NCBI GenBank assembly: GCA_022494885.1
Contig: JAGVSM010003414.1
Location: 310,001-374,000, forward strand
Direction of reading: 5' to 3'
Source of the DNA: Micrasema longulum
Lineage: Eukaryota; Arthropoda; Insecta; Trichoptera; Brachycentridae
Length of the DNA: 64,000 nucleotides
A program made the position numbers and the translations under genes. The notes beneath the pieces were generated by a model. That model had not been told where the DNA came from. It saw only the letters and a list, made by a program, of their open reading frames with translations, and searched no databases. Below, in pieces: positions 46,086-57,767 of this stretch (position 1 is its first letter; each line of letters opens with the position of its first letter).

Positions 46086-46380
46086 TTGTCCGGGCGGATG
46101 AAGAGTATAGTTCACTCTGTGAAATAGTACCAGAACCCTGGACGGTTGTTGTCTCGATGGCTACTCCCAGGTAAAAATCCTGAAAAAGCAAATTGAGTGG
46201 AGATAAATATGTAGTTGTCGGCGCATTCGCCTACCACGGTTAAAGGTCCGTGGTTCGATTTCTGGCAGGGTAAACGTGAAATATTGGTTTTATAAGTGAT
46301 TCTACACTGCAATATTGTTTTGTTCCTGGACTGCCGCTCAAACAAAATACGGATAACCTTACCTTCATGTAAAGTATGTG
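46086..46380 (+). mobile_element. SINE-2
   Basis: Head (GTCCGGGCGGATGAAGAGTA, CCAGAACCCTGGACGGTTGT, AAATCCTGAAAAAGC), tRNA-like unit (GTCGGCGCATTCGCCTACCA; GTGGTTCGATTTCTGGCAGG) and shared tail (GGACTGCCGCTCAAACAA, ATAACCTTACCTTCATG). Confidence 0.8.
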
Positions 46381-46660
46381 TAAATAGGTAATCGAAATAT
46401 ATTATAAAATACGTTGTATTATAAAATTTAGTCTACAAATAAATTGTTTATCTTTGTTTTATGTTTACTTATTTTTATATTCTAGCTGTCAACTTGTCTC
46501 GTGTATTAGTTGAAATGGTAATATCTTACTTAATTTATAAATTATTTGACTTTGAAAACCTTTGGTTTGTGATTCTATTAATTGTCAAACAACTACAGTT
46601 GAATTATTTTAATTTGAACACATATTTCATGTGTTTCAGTAACATGCGCAATGTACATAC

Positions 46661-46843
46661 CAGAGGCGAATTCTCCTAATAACCGATTATTTTTAGCTAA
46701 ACTATATTTTTTGACATCGAAAGTAATGTTCGATATTCCATTATTATTAGAAAAAAATACGTCACAAGCCATCGTTTGCATTTCTTGCGCTAGTAAATTT
46801 ACATCATATTTAGTCAAAGATAAAACATGAATTCCATTACGTC
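46661..46843 (-). CDS. Candidate internal exon, unidentified gene
   Basis: On the minus strand an acceptor (GGGGTTTAAG) precedes 183 bp open in the phase set by the upstream segment, ending at a good donor (CTG|GTATGT). It encodes RNGIHVLSLTKYDVNLLAQE, MQTMACDVFFSNNNGISNIT and FDVKKYSLAKNNRLLGEFAS. The 'V..Y......LLGEF' stretch is reminiscent of a beta-strand edge in C2-type domains, but this is weak. Low-GC third positions resemble insect genes. Codon-like composition and matched phase with 46887-47019 are the main support. It could also be a decayed transposon frame. Confidence 0.35.
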
Positions 46844-46886
46844 CTTAAACCCCAAATTTTAGATTTACATTAGACAACTTACTTAC

Positions 46887-47019
46887 GATTACTGTTGAAT
46901 CTTGCAGCTTTCCTAAATGTAATTAAGTCTTTCAACGCTTCTTCATAAGGGCTATTATTCTTTAAAATAAAACTTTTTGACTTAAAACCGTGCAAGGGAG
47001 GTAGCTTTTTACGCACCGG
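46887..47019 (-). CDS. Candidate upstream exon of the same unidentified gene
   Basis: The minus-strand frame opens after a TAA and reads PVRKKLPPLHGFKSKSFILK then NNSPYEEALKDLITFRKAAR and FNSN, ending at a consensus donor (AATC|GTAAGT) with one base over. The next segment starts with two bases that restore the codon. The intervening 43 bp (46844-46886) is very short for an insect intron. I see no convincing acceptor on the upstream side, so the left limit is unknown. No family recognised. Confidence 0.35.
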
Positions 47020-47024
47020 TTATA

Positions 47025-48599
47025 TGTGAGAAAGAGATAACGAATATATTATGCCGTAACAAGGAAGTTAGATTATAATAATATTTGGCCAATCCTGTTC
47101 GGCGGTTTGAATTTTTTTTATTGTAAAATAAATAATGTTACAATCTGACATTTTAATCCCTAATATCAGCGTATCAGTCCTTTGTGGGTTTTAAAAAACA
47201 AATATTCGCCTAATAAAATTGAAATATCCATTAATTAATGTTTTTAAGCAGACGATGACAGTTCAATTATATTTTATTCTTTAGTACCTATTTAAACTTT
47301 TAAAATAATGTTTGAGTTATGATAAAAACGTTACTAATTAATTTATAGTGAATAGTGTTAAGAGTTAATATATGTAAAAAAATTATATAAAGTATAATTT
47401 ACATCGTTTCGTGAATATTTAAGTGATATAAAAGTTGAAGAAATAATGTTTTTTTTTTGAAAAGGAGTTAATGTTTTGTTAAGTGACCGTGTTAAGTGAA
47501 GTGTGAGAAATACTCAAAAATAATTAAGATTTTCATTATTCACTTAGATATATAGTGTTTTATTTCAAGACGGTTACAATAATCGCAAGTAAGAAAAGAT
47601 ATATCGGTTCGCTAATCAATAATTCAATTTTATGAATCACTTTTTCGACGGCTGTGTTAGTACATGAAATAGCCGTGCGGATGCATCGTTCTCTTCCTAG
47701 TAACTAGGGTTAGAGTTCGAGTCTCCGCAGATTCTAGTTTTTGCAATTAGGTTTTTTTAATGCATGTTTTTGTTAAACAAATGTATGTGTTTAATTTGAA
47801 AATATTTTAACTAAAACTATTAGCCGCTAGCGTCATTTGCTATGGATTATTTATCAAATATATATTTATTTATTTTTTTTTTTAATGTGCCATACAACCG
47901 CAATGGACATTTGGATCAGAATGGATCAGAATTTTCGCAACTTACCAATCTAAAAACTCACTTCTCGCTACTGCTACATACGTACTTACGAGATTCCGTA
48001 TACTGAAATACAGTCCAAATTCAAAAAAAAAGAACGACGTTTACATCAAAAATGTACCTATTCAAGGTATAAAATTTGGACTTTGAAAAGGGTAGTTGTA
48101 CCAAGAATAAGAATCTTCTTGGTGGCGCATTTGAACGGATAGACTAGCAGGCGACTTCAATAAACGCATGTAAACTATGGTAACTTTCGTAATTCGATAG
48201 GGAACAATAGTTACCGATCCAGACGGTACTGATTTATACCTTAATCTTATGTTTGAGCATTCTAAATTGCATGTTGGTTTAGTATTACCGCGTCTGGGTA
48301 TCGGTCCGAGGAACCTAAGTGCTTCGGTAATCTTCGATCGATACATCAATGCGTTTTTATACTGCCATTGTAAGTTATTACGGACATTCCTGTAATTTCT
48401 TTCTTCGGTAATCGGATAGCGAGGAGAAAATATTTATACTATTCGTATAATGTTGATTCACTCCGTGTTGCAATTTATAACCATTTAGATATTCATGTAA
48501 AATGCTGTGCTATATTTTCAAAGGGCTATCGTTTCATAAACACGTTAAAATTTTAGTAATTTAACATGTAAAACGAACGAAAAAATTATCTACTGATTT
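47025..48599. other. Mostly unassigned, one tRNA-like relic
   Basis: GCCGTGCGGATGCATCGTTC ... GTTAGAGTTCGAGTCTCCGC at 47672-47731 has a tRNA-type B box and may be a SINE head relic, but the acceptor-stem pairing is poor. A 95-codon minus-strand stretch at 48062-48349 has no recognisable domain. Confidence 0.35.
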
Positions 48600-48930
48600 A
48601 TATAACAAGTAGGGTAGAAGTAAAATGATCGTCTCATTCGCCCAAACCAATATTGAATCAACCGCTCCACAAGTGTATAGTTTATGTCATGTTTTTGTGC
48701 TTTTATTATGCATTTTATAATATAAATAATATAAGTGTACGCAAATTGACTGTAAACTTAAAAACTGTTTAAAACTGTCCGAACATTTTGTTAATTATCT
48801 CTGTATATTAATTCTGTTTTGTTAATTCTCACATGTAAAAATATATTTTTTAAAAGTATATTGTTAAGTGTCCTCGCCACGGGTAACCCCAGTTCAGTCA
48901 CATTATTTTTATTATTAATCTTTGTTTACA
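48600..48930 (+). mobile_element. LINE 3' end
   Basis: GGTAGAAGTAAAATGATCGT, CCAATATTGAATCAACCGCT, and later CCCCAGTTCAGTCACATTAT are parallel to 7055-7570 without that copy's family A insertion. Confidence 0.65.
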
Positions 48931-49429
48931 CCAGTCGAAGCTTAGACAGATAAACAGGTTGGATGTTATAATCACTGCTTTAATTACATTTACCTTAATT
49001 TATATATCATTACAAATACGATGACGGGTAAAGTAAGGCCCGCGAGAGAGTACTTTAGATATGTGGAGGGGTGTCTTATGTGAAATACTGTTGCTCTTGC
49101 AGAATATGATGTATTGTATTAAATATAAAATGCTCAGTTACTTCTTCGGTCGTTGCTTCATATTTCAGGTAAAATCATTTGGCACGTGTGCCTGTCATCG
49201 ATCGCTGAACTTTGACCCCCACATGTTTTTACATGTATTTTTTATAAAGGATGTTTTAATTTAAAATATATGTATGTATATATATTTTTATATTGTAATT
49301 TCTAATGAACAAATGAATTATTGGTAGGTACTCAATTATTCTTTCTTATGTATAACATTTTTGCTCAACACGGGTTCTTACCCAAATAGCTGAAATGCAC
49401 TCAATCCAATAAAAATGTGTCTTTGAAAT
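48931..49429. other. Unassigned tract
   Basis: Nothing supported. Confidence 0.4.
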
Positions 49430-49700
49430 GAACAAATAAAATAATTGAATAAAATCTTGTCTTGCGCGAACGCCAATTATTCCGAATTTTGACATGTCCA
49501 TCTTCAAGGGTTTGTTAGTTTTGGTCATGCCAGTTTTTTCTCGGTCTTTCTCGTACTCTGCGTCTTTCAACATTCGTATCGTAAATCATTTTGGCCGTTC
49601 TTTCGCTGTCCGTTCGCTCTACATGTCCAATTGTCTAAACCAACGCAGCACTTCTTTATTTTGTTGATAATCGCACTCCTGTCTAGTTTCGAACGTATCC
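49430..49700 (-). mobile_element. RTE-like LINE C-terminus relic
   Basis: The minus strand reads NKEVLRWFRQLDM, a stop, then SERTDSERTAKMIYDTNVER, RRVRERPRKNWHDQN, a stop, and TLEDGHVKIRNNWRS. 'RWFGH.eRm..eR..K.iy....g.RgRGRPRk.W.dqi' is the diagnostic end of many arthropod RTE-like LINEs. Two stops show decay. Confidence 0.75.
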
Positions 49701-50799
49701 TTCTCACATTACCATCCTTTCAAGGAAAAATCTTTCTGGGCGTATAAAGATAGTAAAAAAGCAATTAACTTCAGGAAGAATCTTTTTGTATAAATTCGAT
49801 GCGCAGTCAAAAATCTCTCCATTACCTGAGTTCATTATATTTTTTACAGGTACGTCTAACAAATGAATCAAAAGTATAATTATTTTCAGAAGGTGGTACC
49901 TATAATAAAAAACTGTTTTTGATTTTATTTTATTTGGGAGACCAACAATTTTGCATATTATTTGTTAACATTAAGAAAAATTTCATGGTTTGAAAACATA
50001 GTGCCCTATGCACTGTTGGGTTTGGAAAGGGGAATGATGATGATAACGATCTATATAATTTATTTTAAAACAATCATAATTACAATTCGCCGTTAAAGAT
50101 ATAATATTTTATTTATATTATTTTATTATTTTACAATAATTTGATATTAATAAATTTGGTAGAAAGTTGTTTTATTTTTACCTATATTTTATGAATGTAA
50201 AAGTTATGTAAAAGCCCATACAAAATCTTAAAAATAATTTTTAATATTCATTCGGTTGTGTAAACTAAGATATTTTTAAAGGGCAATTATTTACCTTTAA
50301 ATAAACAAGTAAAATTGTGTAACATTATGTAATTGATAAAATTACTCAAAGCACAATATAAAATAATAGTGCACGCTTTATCTGCATAAATGCTCTGGAA
50401 ACAATTTATTTATTTCGGTATCAATAATTGTAAATCATTTTTAATTGATTTGTATAAAGTGCGATTTCAATTCAAATGTTGTAATGGAACATGATTTAAG
50501 ATTGGGATATATTAATAATTTACTAATAGTGACGGCTGTATCGCCTTTTGAGGGTGTTTGTGAACACGAAAGCATCTATACTTAAATACCAGCAAAAGTT
50601 ATTCATTTGAAAACTGCACGCGGTTTGCCTTATTCCTAAACCTGCATTCTTAAGAATAATAGTGTTAGATTAATATAATTGAAATAGTTAAATACATAGA
50701 CGTGCAAATAGGGTGAATGGAAATGGAAATACAATGAAGTAATTGATTAAAATTGCGTAAATGAATGAAAAATATAAATCGATAGTTCTACCACATTTT
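49701..50799. other. Mostly unassigned, SINE-1 tail scrap
   Basis: AGTGCCCTATGCACTGTTGG and GGAAAGGGGAATGATGATGA at 49999-50040 is a SINE-1 3' tail (+). Otherwise AT-rich and empty. Confidence 0.45.
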
Positions 50800-50935
50800 A
50801 AAGGCGGCTTTACACGTTCGCCAATACGTTCGCCAGTACGCCGGCAAATACGTATCGGCAAACGTATACAAACAAACAAACCTTCACGCTGTTTCCCCGT
50901 AGGGGTAGGCAGAGAGGATAGAACGCAACACTCGT
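50800..50935. repeat. GC-rich motif cluster joined to an RTE-like 3' end
   Basis: GGCGGCTTTACACGTTCGCC is followed by repeated CGTTCGCCAGTACG-type units and GTATCGGCAAACGTATAC. Then TTCACGCTGTTTCCCCGTAG and GGGTAGGCAGAGAGGATAGA form an RTE-like 3' UTR end. The first part shares motifs with 20440-20495. Confidence 0.45.
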
Positions 50936-51139
50936 CTTGGCATAAAAACATCAATAGGATTATGTATGAACCTAAATCTGTATAATTTATATTTTCATAT
51001 TTATATCAGTTATTTTTACATTGTCTTCTTTGGAATTTTATTATTTATAATTTGTTTTTTCTGGATTGTTATTCTATTGCATCACATGTCATTATGATTT
51101 TATTTTATTCATTTTACTATGTATTTTTTATTGTTAATT

Positions 51140-51230
51140 GTTATGGCTTGACACGGGCACAGCCTAAAAAGCTTTAATAGGTTCATTATTATTTAAACGA
51201 GTGTAATTTTGAATGTATAAATAAATAAAT
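51140..51230 (+). mobile_element. LINE 3' tail
   Basis: CACGGGCACAGCCTAAAAAG ... GAATGTATAAATAAATAAAT resembles other LINE ends with a small stem before the A-rich tail. No ORF. Confidence 0.4.
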
Positions 51231-51469
51231 CATTTTTATGGTATAACAAGTTTATGTGTAGGTACTCATATAATAAATAACAACAATAATAGTAATCAAA
51301 TATTAAATGACATTATGTTTTAAAGATATAAAAATATAATACTACATATAAGTAGGTAGGTACATAATTAAATTTGTTAAAAAATTATAAAAGTTTTTGT
51401 AAAAATAAATAAAGTTTACACTGGGTATTTTTGAAGTATAGATAATCAATACAGAATTATTCAAAACTG

Positions 51470-51600
51470 ATTTTTACGGCATTCGAATCGTGAAAATTAT
51501 TTAGATTTTATTGTCGTGAGAATTTTAAATCTCTAAACTGACAATGGAAAACGAAACATATCAATTTCTCGTTTCCGATCCGGTGTAGTCTGACGATTGG
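51470..51600 (+). repeat. Dispersed repeat R7, copy 1
   Basis: GACAATGGAAAACGAAACAT, ATCAATTTCTCGTTTCC and GGTGTAGTCTGACG are parallel to 56745-56890. Confidence 0.6.
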
Positions 51601-51659
51601 AGAATTTACAAAGTAATTTTGTCTGCTATGTCATACTCTTTAATTCTGAGAGATGTATG

Positions 51660-51740
51660 CCGTGTGCATATCTTAATTTATTGCAACAGAGTGGGAAAAA
51701 CGTTTTTGAGGAGGGGATATAGAAGTCTAGCCGTATAACA
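51660..51740 (+). repeat. Family A fragment
   Basis: TTATTGCAACAGAGTGGGAA and TATAGAAGTCTAGCC match the start of segment a, breaking off before GGCATTTACAGG. Confidence 0.6.
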
Positions 51741-51749
51741 CTTGTCTAA

Positions 51750-52689
51750 CATTCCAACACACTCAAAACATTGTTGTATATGTATATGTGCCGTATGTAA
51801 GGCATGTGTATGTTTTATACAATGCTTTGCTTTTGCTAGATTTAAATACATACTCGTATATAGATTAAATGAGATGCAGTCATGCAATGCCTCCCGAATA
51901 CTGTGAGAAAAAACAACTGCATGTCAGACCTTCTATTAGAATATACAAAATCGACGTTTCGTTTTCCCGTTTTCTGCACCTCAAAGCTGATCCGATTTTG
52001 TTATTTTTTTAGACAGAGTATCAGAACACAGTTTTCTGCGTCGGTACGTTTTGCATTTTTAAGAAACAGTTATATTTGAATAACGTGCGCCCTAAGACAG
52101 CAGATATAACTGTGCTTTTTTTACGGGTTTGGGTAGTTCTAGTTCCCATAGTAAACATTTTTTTATAAAAATGAAATAATATGGACACGCAAATTGTAAA
52201 TATCTAGAGTGTGTTAAAAAATCACTGCTCTAGTGCCATTATTCGTAAAATACGGAAATACGTTTGTTTGAAGAAAAGTCGGACCTTTTAAGATTAAACA
52301 TTATTAAGTATACTTATAAAGTTAGTTAAAACTGTTCAGATAAATGTTAAAATGTTGTTTTAACTTTTCATTGGTCAGTAGTTTCTAGGTACTTGTTGAT
52401 GGTTGAATACCGAAACTTTGAATAATCCTTTTTTTAAATATATTATTCTATTTGCTAATTTTAAACTCTGCTCTTTTCACCAACAGAGGTGTTATTTATT
52501 TAAGAATGCAATTTAAAAAATATTTTGAATGTTATCTTAATTATTTTAGTGTTGCCAAAAATCCAGTAAAATATAATGAATGGGTAGAAGTTATTAGAAA
52601 TTTTTAGAAATAATCTGATTGGGATCCATAAAAGACTCAAGTTGTTTGTAAACATTCAAAAACATATTTTTTTATACACATAAAATAAC
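51750..52689. other. Unassigned tract
   Basis: Nothing supported. Confidence 0.4.
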
Positions 52690-52739
52690 ATCTTCAGCCC
52701 TGGTGAACAATGAAATAAACATCTACGCTCTAAACTTTT

Positions 52740-52890
52740 TTCTACTTAATAAAATGAAGATTTTAAAAGCTTTGAATATTCTCATGGCAAAGATCTACAT
52801 TTCGCTGAAAACCGCACGTAAATCGGTTTAGTAGTTATTCAGTATATCGAGGACACACATACAAACATTGCCTTTTATATATAGATAGAT
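52740..52890 (+). repeat. Dispersed repeat scrap
   Basis: AAAACCGCACGTAAATCGGT, TTAGTAGTTATTCAG and ACATACAAACATTGCC then TTTTATATATAGATAGATG resemble the 'ATCGGTTC.G..GTT..GAG....ACA.ACA' 3' region common to many insect transposons. Family not resolved. Confidence 0.45.
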
Positions 52891-52899
52891 GCATGTAAA

Positions 52900-53399
52900 T
52901 GTGTGTAAGGGTGTATCTATATATGTGTATAGATGACAGTGTGTGAATTCGATATTTTTGTTAAATTTTAATAATTACCTAAATCGGGAACGTTAACGAT
53001 TATTTTTTTCATTGCGAATTAACAGTCGTGTTTTAAAAATTATATTAAATGAATGCTGTTATGCAAAAGTGTGTTTAGCCACAAAATCTAAAATATTGAG
53101 TAAATATCAGAATCATGATCCAAAAGTGATATTCTTACTTTGAAAAAATAGTTTGATGAGTTTGAACTTACAAACTCTCTGTAATACATACATCGATGTG
53201 TATCAACAATGTAACACTGCTTTAAGGTGCTTAACGTATTATTGCGAATTAAAATCAATATGTGGCTAACTAGATATCAATATTGCAAAAATCTGTTAAT
53301 TCGCGATGTACACTTCATTTTTCAGAATTGCGGACAAGTTTTGTTTATTACTAACAGCGCGGCACCTAGCTTTATGTTATTTCTGGATTCATATATTTA
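52900..53399. other. Unassigned tract
   Basis: Nothing supported. Confidence 0.4.
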
Positions 53400-53735
53400 T
53401 TTTTTATTTTCATTATTACTAAAACATTTTATACAAAAAGTACATATTATACTCCCAGGAGTTATTAAAGAAACTCATTTGGGACCGTACATAAAAAAAA
53501 CATTTTTGTGACAATACGTAATATCATACATAGTTAATACATCCGGAATAGTAAGAAAACATTATTGTATAAGAAACATCAAACACAGTACTTTACACCA
53601 TCAATATAAATTACATTAATAACTATCGCTATCAAAAAGATTTAATTAATATTTTTTAATTGTGACACTTCTGGATTTTTTATAAGATTTTTCGTGTTTT
53701 AGCTCATCGGGCAGTTTATTATATTAGAAGCAAAT
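53400..53735 (-). mobile_element. CR1/Jockey-like LINE 3' end
   Basis: Near copy of 36700-37015 in the same orientation: ATTATACTCCCAGGAGTTAT, ATTGTATAAGAAACATC and GACACTTCTGGATTTTTTAT. Only the UTR and last codons remain. Confidence 0.75.
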
Positions 53736-53739
53736 CCCA

Positions 53740-54717
53740 AGGTATTTTAAACCTCTGGTTTCGAAAATGAAGTCTTTATATTTTGTTTTTTTTACTGAAA
53801 ACTTTCAATTTTACTATTGATAGTTTTACATTTTAAAAAAGATTTAAACAACAGATTTACATTAATTTTTTTTTGGGAAGTAACATTGTTTAAAACATTT
53901 TTGCGTTTTCGTTATTATAAAGGTTAAAACTGTTCTGTAAACATGTGTATTCCCACTTTTTCGTTAAATTTACATATAAAAAAAAATAGTTCGAAAATCA
54001 TATCACGTTTTTTTTATTCTATTGAGAACTATTTACGTAATTATTTTTACAGCCAGGCTAAATAATCAATGATATTTTTGAAAAATGCGTCTGATTGATA
54101 TAGCTTAACACATATTTGCGTAACACCATCCAAATATGAATGACTCATTGTTTTCAAAATAAATTAAATTAACCCTTTGAATACGTACAACTAATACGTC
54201 AGTCAAATACTTTATCGATGCATTTAAATATTACAAGTAAATCATAATATAGCACATGCAATACCTGCTTCGGGTCGCCATCTTGCGTCACAGTTATGTC
54301 AAAAGAAATATTGAATTTCCTCATTCGTCTGTTAACATAAATATGTATGATTTTTCTGTTGTTTGCGAACGAAAATGCTTATATAGTGGAATTCGCGGCA
54401 CTGCAACGCCGCAAAATAAACATGAAATTTGTTTCGTGATTTGTTACACGCGAAGCTTTAATGTCTTAATGTTGCATTCGCCCAGAGTTATAGTGCCTGT
54501 GAGGTTTATTTGATACGCCTATACGTTTGGACGGAAAATAAACCAAAACGAGGAGGGCGGACCAACTTCACGCTCTTCCAAGCAAAATGATGCGGAACAT
54601 TGCTTTTCCTGAACGTGTATGTGTGAATTTTGGTATTTTGACAAGTCTATTATTAGCTTGTTCATTCTAATTTGGTCTCCGATTCAGAGCACTGCTTTGG
54701 GTTGTTAAAACATGCAA
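53740..54717. other. Unassigned tract
   Basis: An 85-codon plus-strand open stretch at 54256-54513 has no recognised domain. Confidence 0.4.
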
Positions 54718-55240
54718 CAATGTTTGAGTATGTCCAAATGCTTGCAGACTGGCTGGATTTGCTCCACAGGGAGTTATTCATATTTAAATTTATTGCAACA
54801 GAGAGGAAAAACATTATTGAGAAGGGATATGGAAGTCTAGGCATTTACAGGGCTTATGACCTGTCACTGGCTGGTTTAAGTGGCCACTTTACACACCGTG
54901 AAACATTCGCCATTCTGACCATGTTTAAATATCTACATTTCCTCAACTCTTCCGTCTGTTGATTTTTGAGAAGTAAAGAATCTGAAACCTTTATCGTGCG
55001 GGTGAGATTCATCCGACTGAACCAAATCACCTTCTAGGCAACGCCTGAAAACAATTTTCCAATATTTATACTTTTACCAGGTAGTTAATTCAACAATATT
55101 TGAGTATGTCCAAATGCTTGCAGACTGGCTGGATTTGCTCCACAGGTAGCTATTCATATTTAAATTCTGTAAATGGAAATGCCTAGACTTCCATATTCCC
55201 TTCTCAATAATGTTTTCCCTCTTTGTTGCAATAAATTAAA
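54718..55240 (+). repeat. Family A, rearranged copy (b-a-c-d-b-reversed a)
   Basis: Segment b occurs twice in direct orientation (54718-54790 and 55091-55163) with three differences over 73 bp. Segment a occurs forward (54788-54850) and reversed (55178-55236). The forward unit holds GAAGTCTAGGCATTTACAGG, TTTAAGTGGCCACTTTACAC and TCTGACCATGTTTAAATATC. A 96-codon plus-strand frame (54672-54962) runs through b, a and c. Confidence 0.85.
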
Positions 55241-55244
55241 ATGT

Positions 55245-55796
55245 TAAAACATGGTTTATTTTATCAATAAATCTCTTTGTTCGCAGGAAAACTAATATTT
55301 TTGGTAAGACCAAAAGTATTGTATGAATCTCAAATCATCTTCAGAACATCTTCAGAACATCAAAAACGAAATAATTTATTTAAGTTTTCGAGTATCTGTG
55401 AATTTCAATATTTTGAAAAGTCTTCAATGAGTTTGTGACGTTGAATTTGATCCCTCATAATACGTGTTTGCACAGTTAAAGAATGTGTTTTTTTTTTTAT
55501 ATCTCCCTTTGTTTACAAAAAAAACAATTTTTTTTGTCAGACCCAAAACATTTACAAAATTCTTTAATTATTCTTCCGAAAGTTAAAGATATAAATAATT
55601 CAATAAATTTTAAAGCCTGAACTTCTATATTGGCTTCCATCAGATTTTCTTCATGTCTGTTGTGATATGAACATTAATATAACTATCTATTTATACATTT
55701 TTATTATGTATATTAGGTACGAGATCGTGCCGTCTAATTTGGTTTTCAATTATTTAAAGCACCGTTTTGCGTTTATGACTTATTAGTTAAATTTAC
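55245..55796. other. Unassigned tract
   Basis: AT-rich, a T run at 55490; nothing supported. Confidence 0.4.
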
Positions 55797-55936
55797 ACCG
55801 CAACAGGCTAGGAGGCCCAAAAAAAACTTTTGAATTACAGCTCACAACACCCAGGATTTAGGAAAACCACGAAACCGGAACCTTCCGTGCGTGAGTCAAT
55901 CGTCTTTACCACTTTACCACTTAACCACGGAGGTTT
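55797..55936 (-). mobile_element. SINE-4, degraded
   Basis: CAACAGGCTAGGAGGCCCAA (reverse 3' end) through AACCGGAACCTTCCGTGCGT to CCACTTAACCACGGAGG. The tRNA-like head has an 11-base duplication of ACCACTT(T/A)ACC near 55908-55925 relative to 23533. Confidence 0.7.
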
Positions 55937-55979
55937 ATTTGTTTTCCTAACAATTTTTATTTACGGTAGAACTTGCATT

Positions 55980-56100
55980 TTTTTTATTATATACGCTCTA
56001 AGGGCTTTGACATGACAGGTACAAGATTAGAATTCAAGCGTTTTATTACAAAAAATAATAAGTTGGTCTCAACTAATATGTATCTAATAAATAGTTTACT
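55980..56100 (-). mobile_element. LINE 3' end
   Basis: TATATACGCTCTAAGGGCTT and GACATGACAGGTACAAGATT then CAAGCGTTTTATTACAAA is the complement of 11475-11555. Confidence 0.6.
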
Positions 56101-56104
56101 TTAT

Positions 56105-56744
56105 ATTAGTTTCAAATTTCGTTAGGCTTTATATATTATAATATTACATGAAAGTAGGTTAGTACATAATTAAATGTCATTAAAAGTTATAACTGTTTTA
56201 GGCAAAAAAAATAGTAATCAATATGTATTATTTAATCCTTCAATGCCCAATTTTTCTAATTCTTACTAAAAACATATTCTTATGTATGTTTTTGATGCAA
56301 ATACTGGGGAAAATAATGAAAAAAAAAAGTTTTTTTTTTCAGTTTTTATTTCATATTTTAGTTTATGTGGACAATATGCTACACCAGGCTTTAAAAAAAA
56401 AAAAAAAACACTAATGTAAGGAAAACAAGAAATAACGACTCTTATGGGCATCGTTTTATATTATAATGAAAGTCGCGGAAAAAATAAATTATTACTTCAA
56501 ATCTTAAAAAAAAAAAAGAAATCACCCTTTAAACTTTAGCTAAAGTACCCTTTTGACAGAATATGTGCAACTAATTTTATGGCTCAAATTTTATTAAATA
56601 ATTTTACCCTGTTGACATTTTTTAAAAGTCGCCGAGTGATAAACATTGAAATCACTTTTATACACCCATTATCGGTATGTAGCAGATCGTCTACATCGGG
56701 CATTGACGATTTAAGTGTAGGTAAGTAAAATAAAAAAAACACTA
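56105..56744. other. Unassigned tract with A runs
   Basis: Several A runs (56330, 56390, 56510) but no clear element. Confidence 0.4.
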
Positions 56745-56890
56745 ATTTTAACAGCATTTGAATAATGCAAGGTATTTTGATTTTATCGCCATAAGAATTT
56801 TACACCTAAAAAACGACAATGGAAAACGAAACATGTCAATTTCTCTATACTTGTTTCCTAGTTGGTGTAGTCTTGTACGTCTACTTGGTA
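56745..56890 (+). repeat. Dispersed repeat R7, copy 2
   Basis: ATTTTATCGCCATAAGAATT, GACAATGGAAAACGAAACAT and TTGGTGTAGTCTTGTACG match 51495-51598. Confidence 0.6.
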
Positions 56891-57174
56891 CTTTAATATT
56901 TACTCGTTAGACCCAAAATATTAAGCTTCCAAAACTCGACACTACAGAAATCGGAGACCTCAATATATTAATAGTTTGTTGCATCTTCCTGACATTAAGA
57001 TCATTGAAAATATATTCATTTTGGAATGGCCTCTAATATTCATTTCAACTCAATTTTCGTCATATTCATCTTTGAATGAAGCGATGGAGATAATTAAAAT
57101 ACTCAATATTTTTCTAGAATGTTTAACCAATCAAAGGGGTATTATGTAAATGTTATCAACTATCAAATATCAAA

Positions 57175-57235
57175 ATTTAGTAAATGGGGTCTAGAATTTC
57201 AACCGTCCATGCGCTCAGTAGCTGCAAGACGATAA
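57175..57235 (+). mobile_element. R8 family fragment
   Basis: GGGTCTAGAATTTCAACC followed by GTCCATGCGCTCAGTAGCTG. One unit of the R8 duplicated block, truncated, directly 5' to a LINE. Confidence 0.65.
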
Positions 57236-57254
57236 TAATTATTCTTATGCTGAA

Positions 57255-57705
57255 ATAGAGTCAATGTTAAATATTTCTAGTCTACAAAAACGTAGAACTA
57301 ATATTGACTCCATATATATGTTCGGCATACTAAATGGTATAATCGATGTTCCATCATTACTGGGACAAGTAAAATTCAATATTCCGACTGGTAGATTGAG
57401 AAACAATGAAGTACTGTTCATCGATCAGCATAGAACAAACTATGGCCTAAATTCTCCAATGACCCGCCTTTGTCGTATTGTTAACTCAAGACAGGATCTG
57501 GACTTTTTTGGTTTAAGTTTACAACGATTTAAACGAGCACTAAATAAATGGTCCAGATCTTGTCTCGATGTCCCTTATGTTTGTCAATGCTTCTTTCTTT
57601 TTTTTAAAAATGTTTTAAACTATTCTTTTATTGTAATATTTAAACTTTATAAATTGTATACATGGACAATGTCCGTTAATAAATAAATACATAAATAAGA
57701 CTTGT
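57255..57705 (+). mobile_element. Jockey/R1-like LINE 3' end
   Basis: The plus-strand frame reads SLQKRRTNIDSIYMFGILNG, IIDVPSLLGQVKFNIPTGRL, NYGLNSPMTRLCRIVNSRQD and LDFFGLSLQRFKRALNKW. It is a well-preserved ORF2 C-terminus ending near 57610, with a TGGACAATGTCCG hairpin and AATAAATACATAAATAA tail. Confidence 0.9.
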
Positions 57706-57767
57706 TGTTATCTAAATTCTAATTTTATAAATTTGCTTTTATTTCGTTTTTAAAATATCACTTAAAC

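Noticed and set aside
48062..48349. 95-codon minus-strand frame starting MMYRSKITEALRFLG
   Set aside because: No recognisable domain or splice context; insufficient support.
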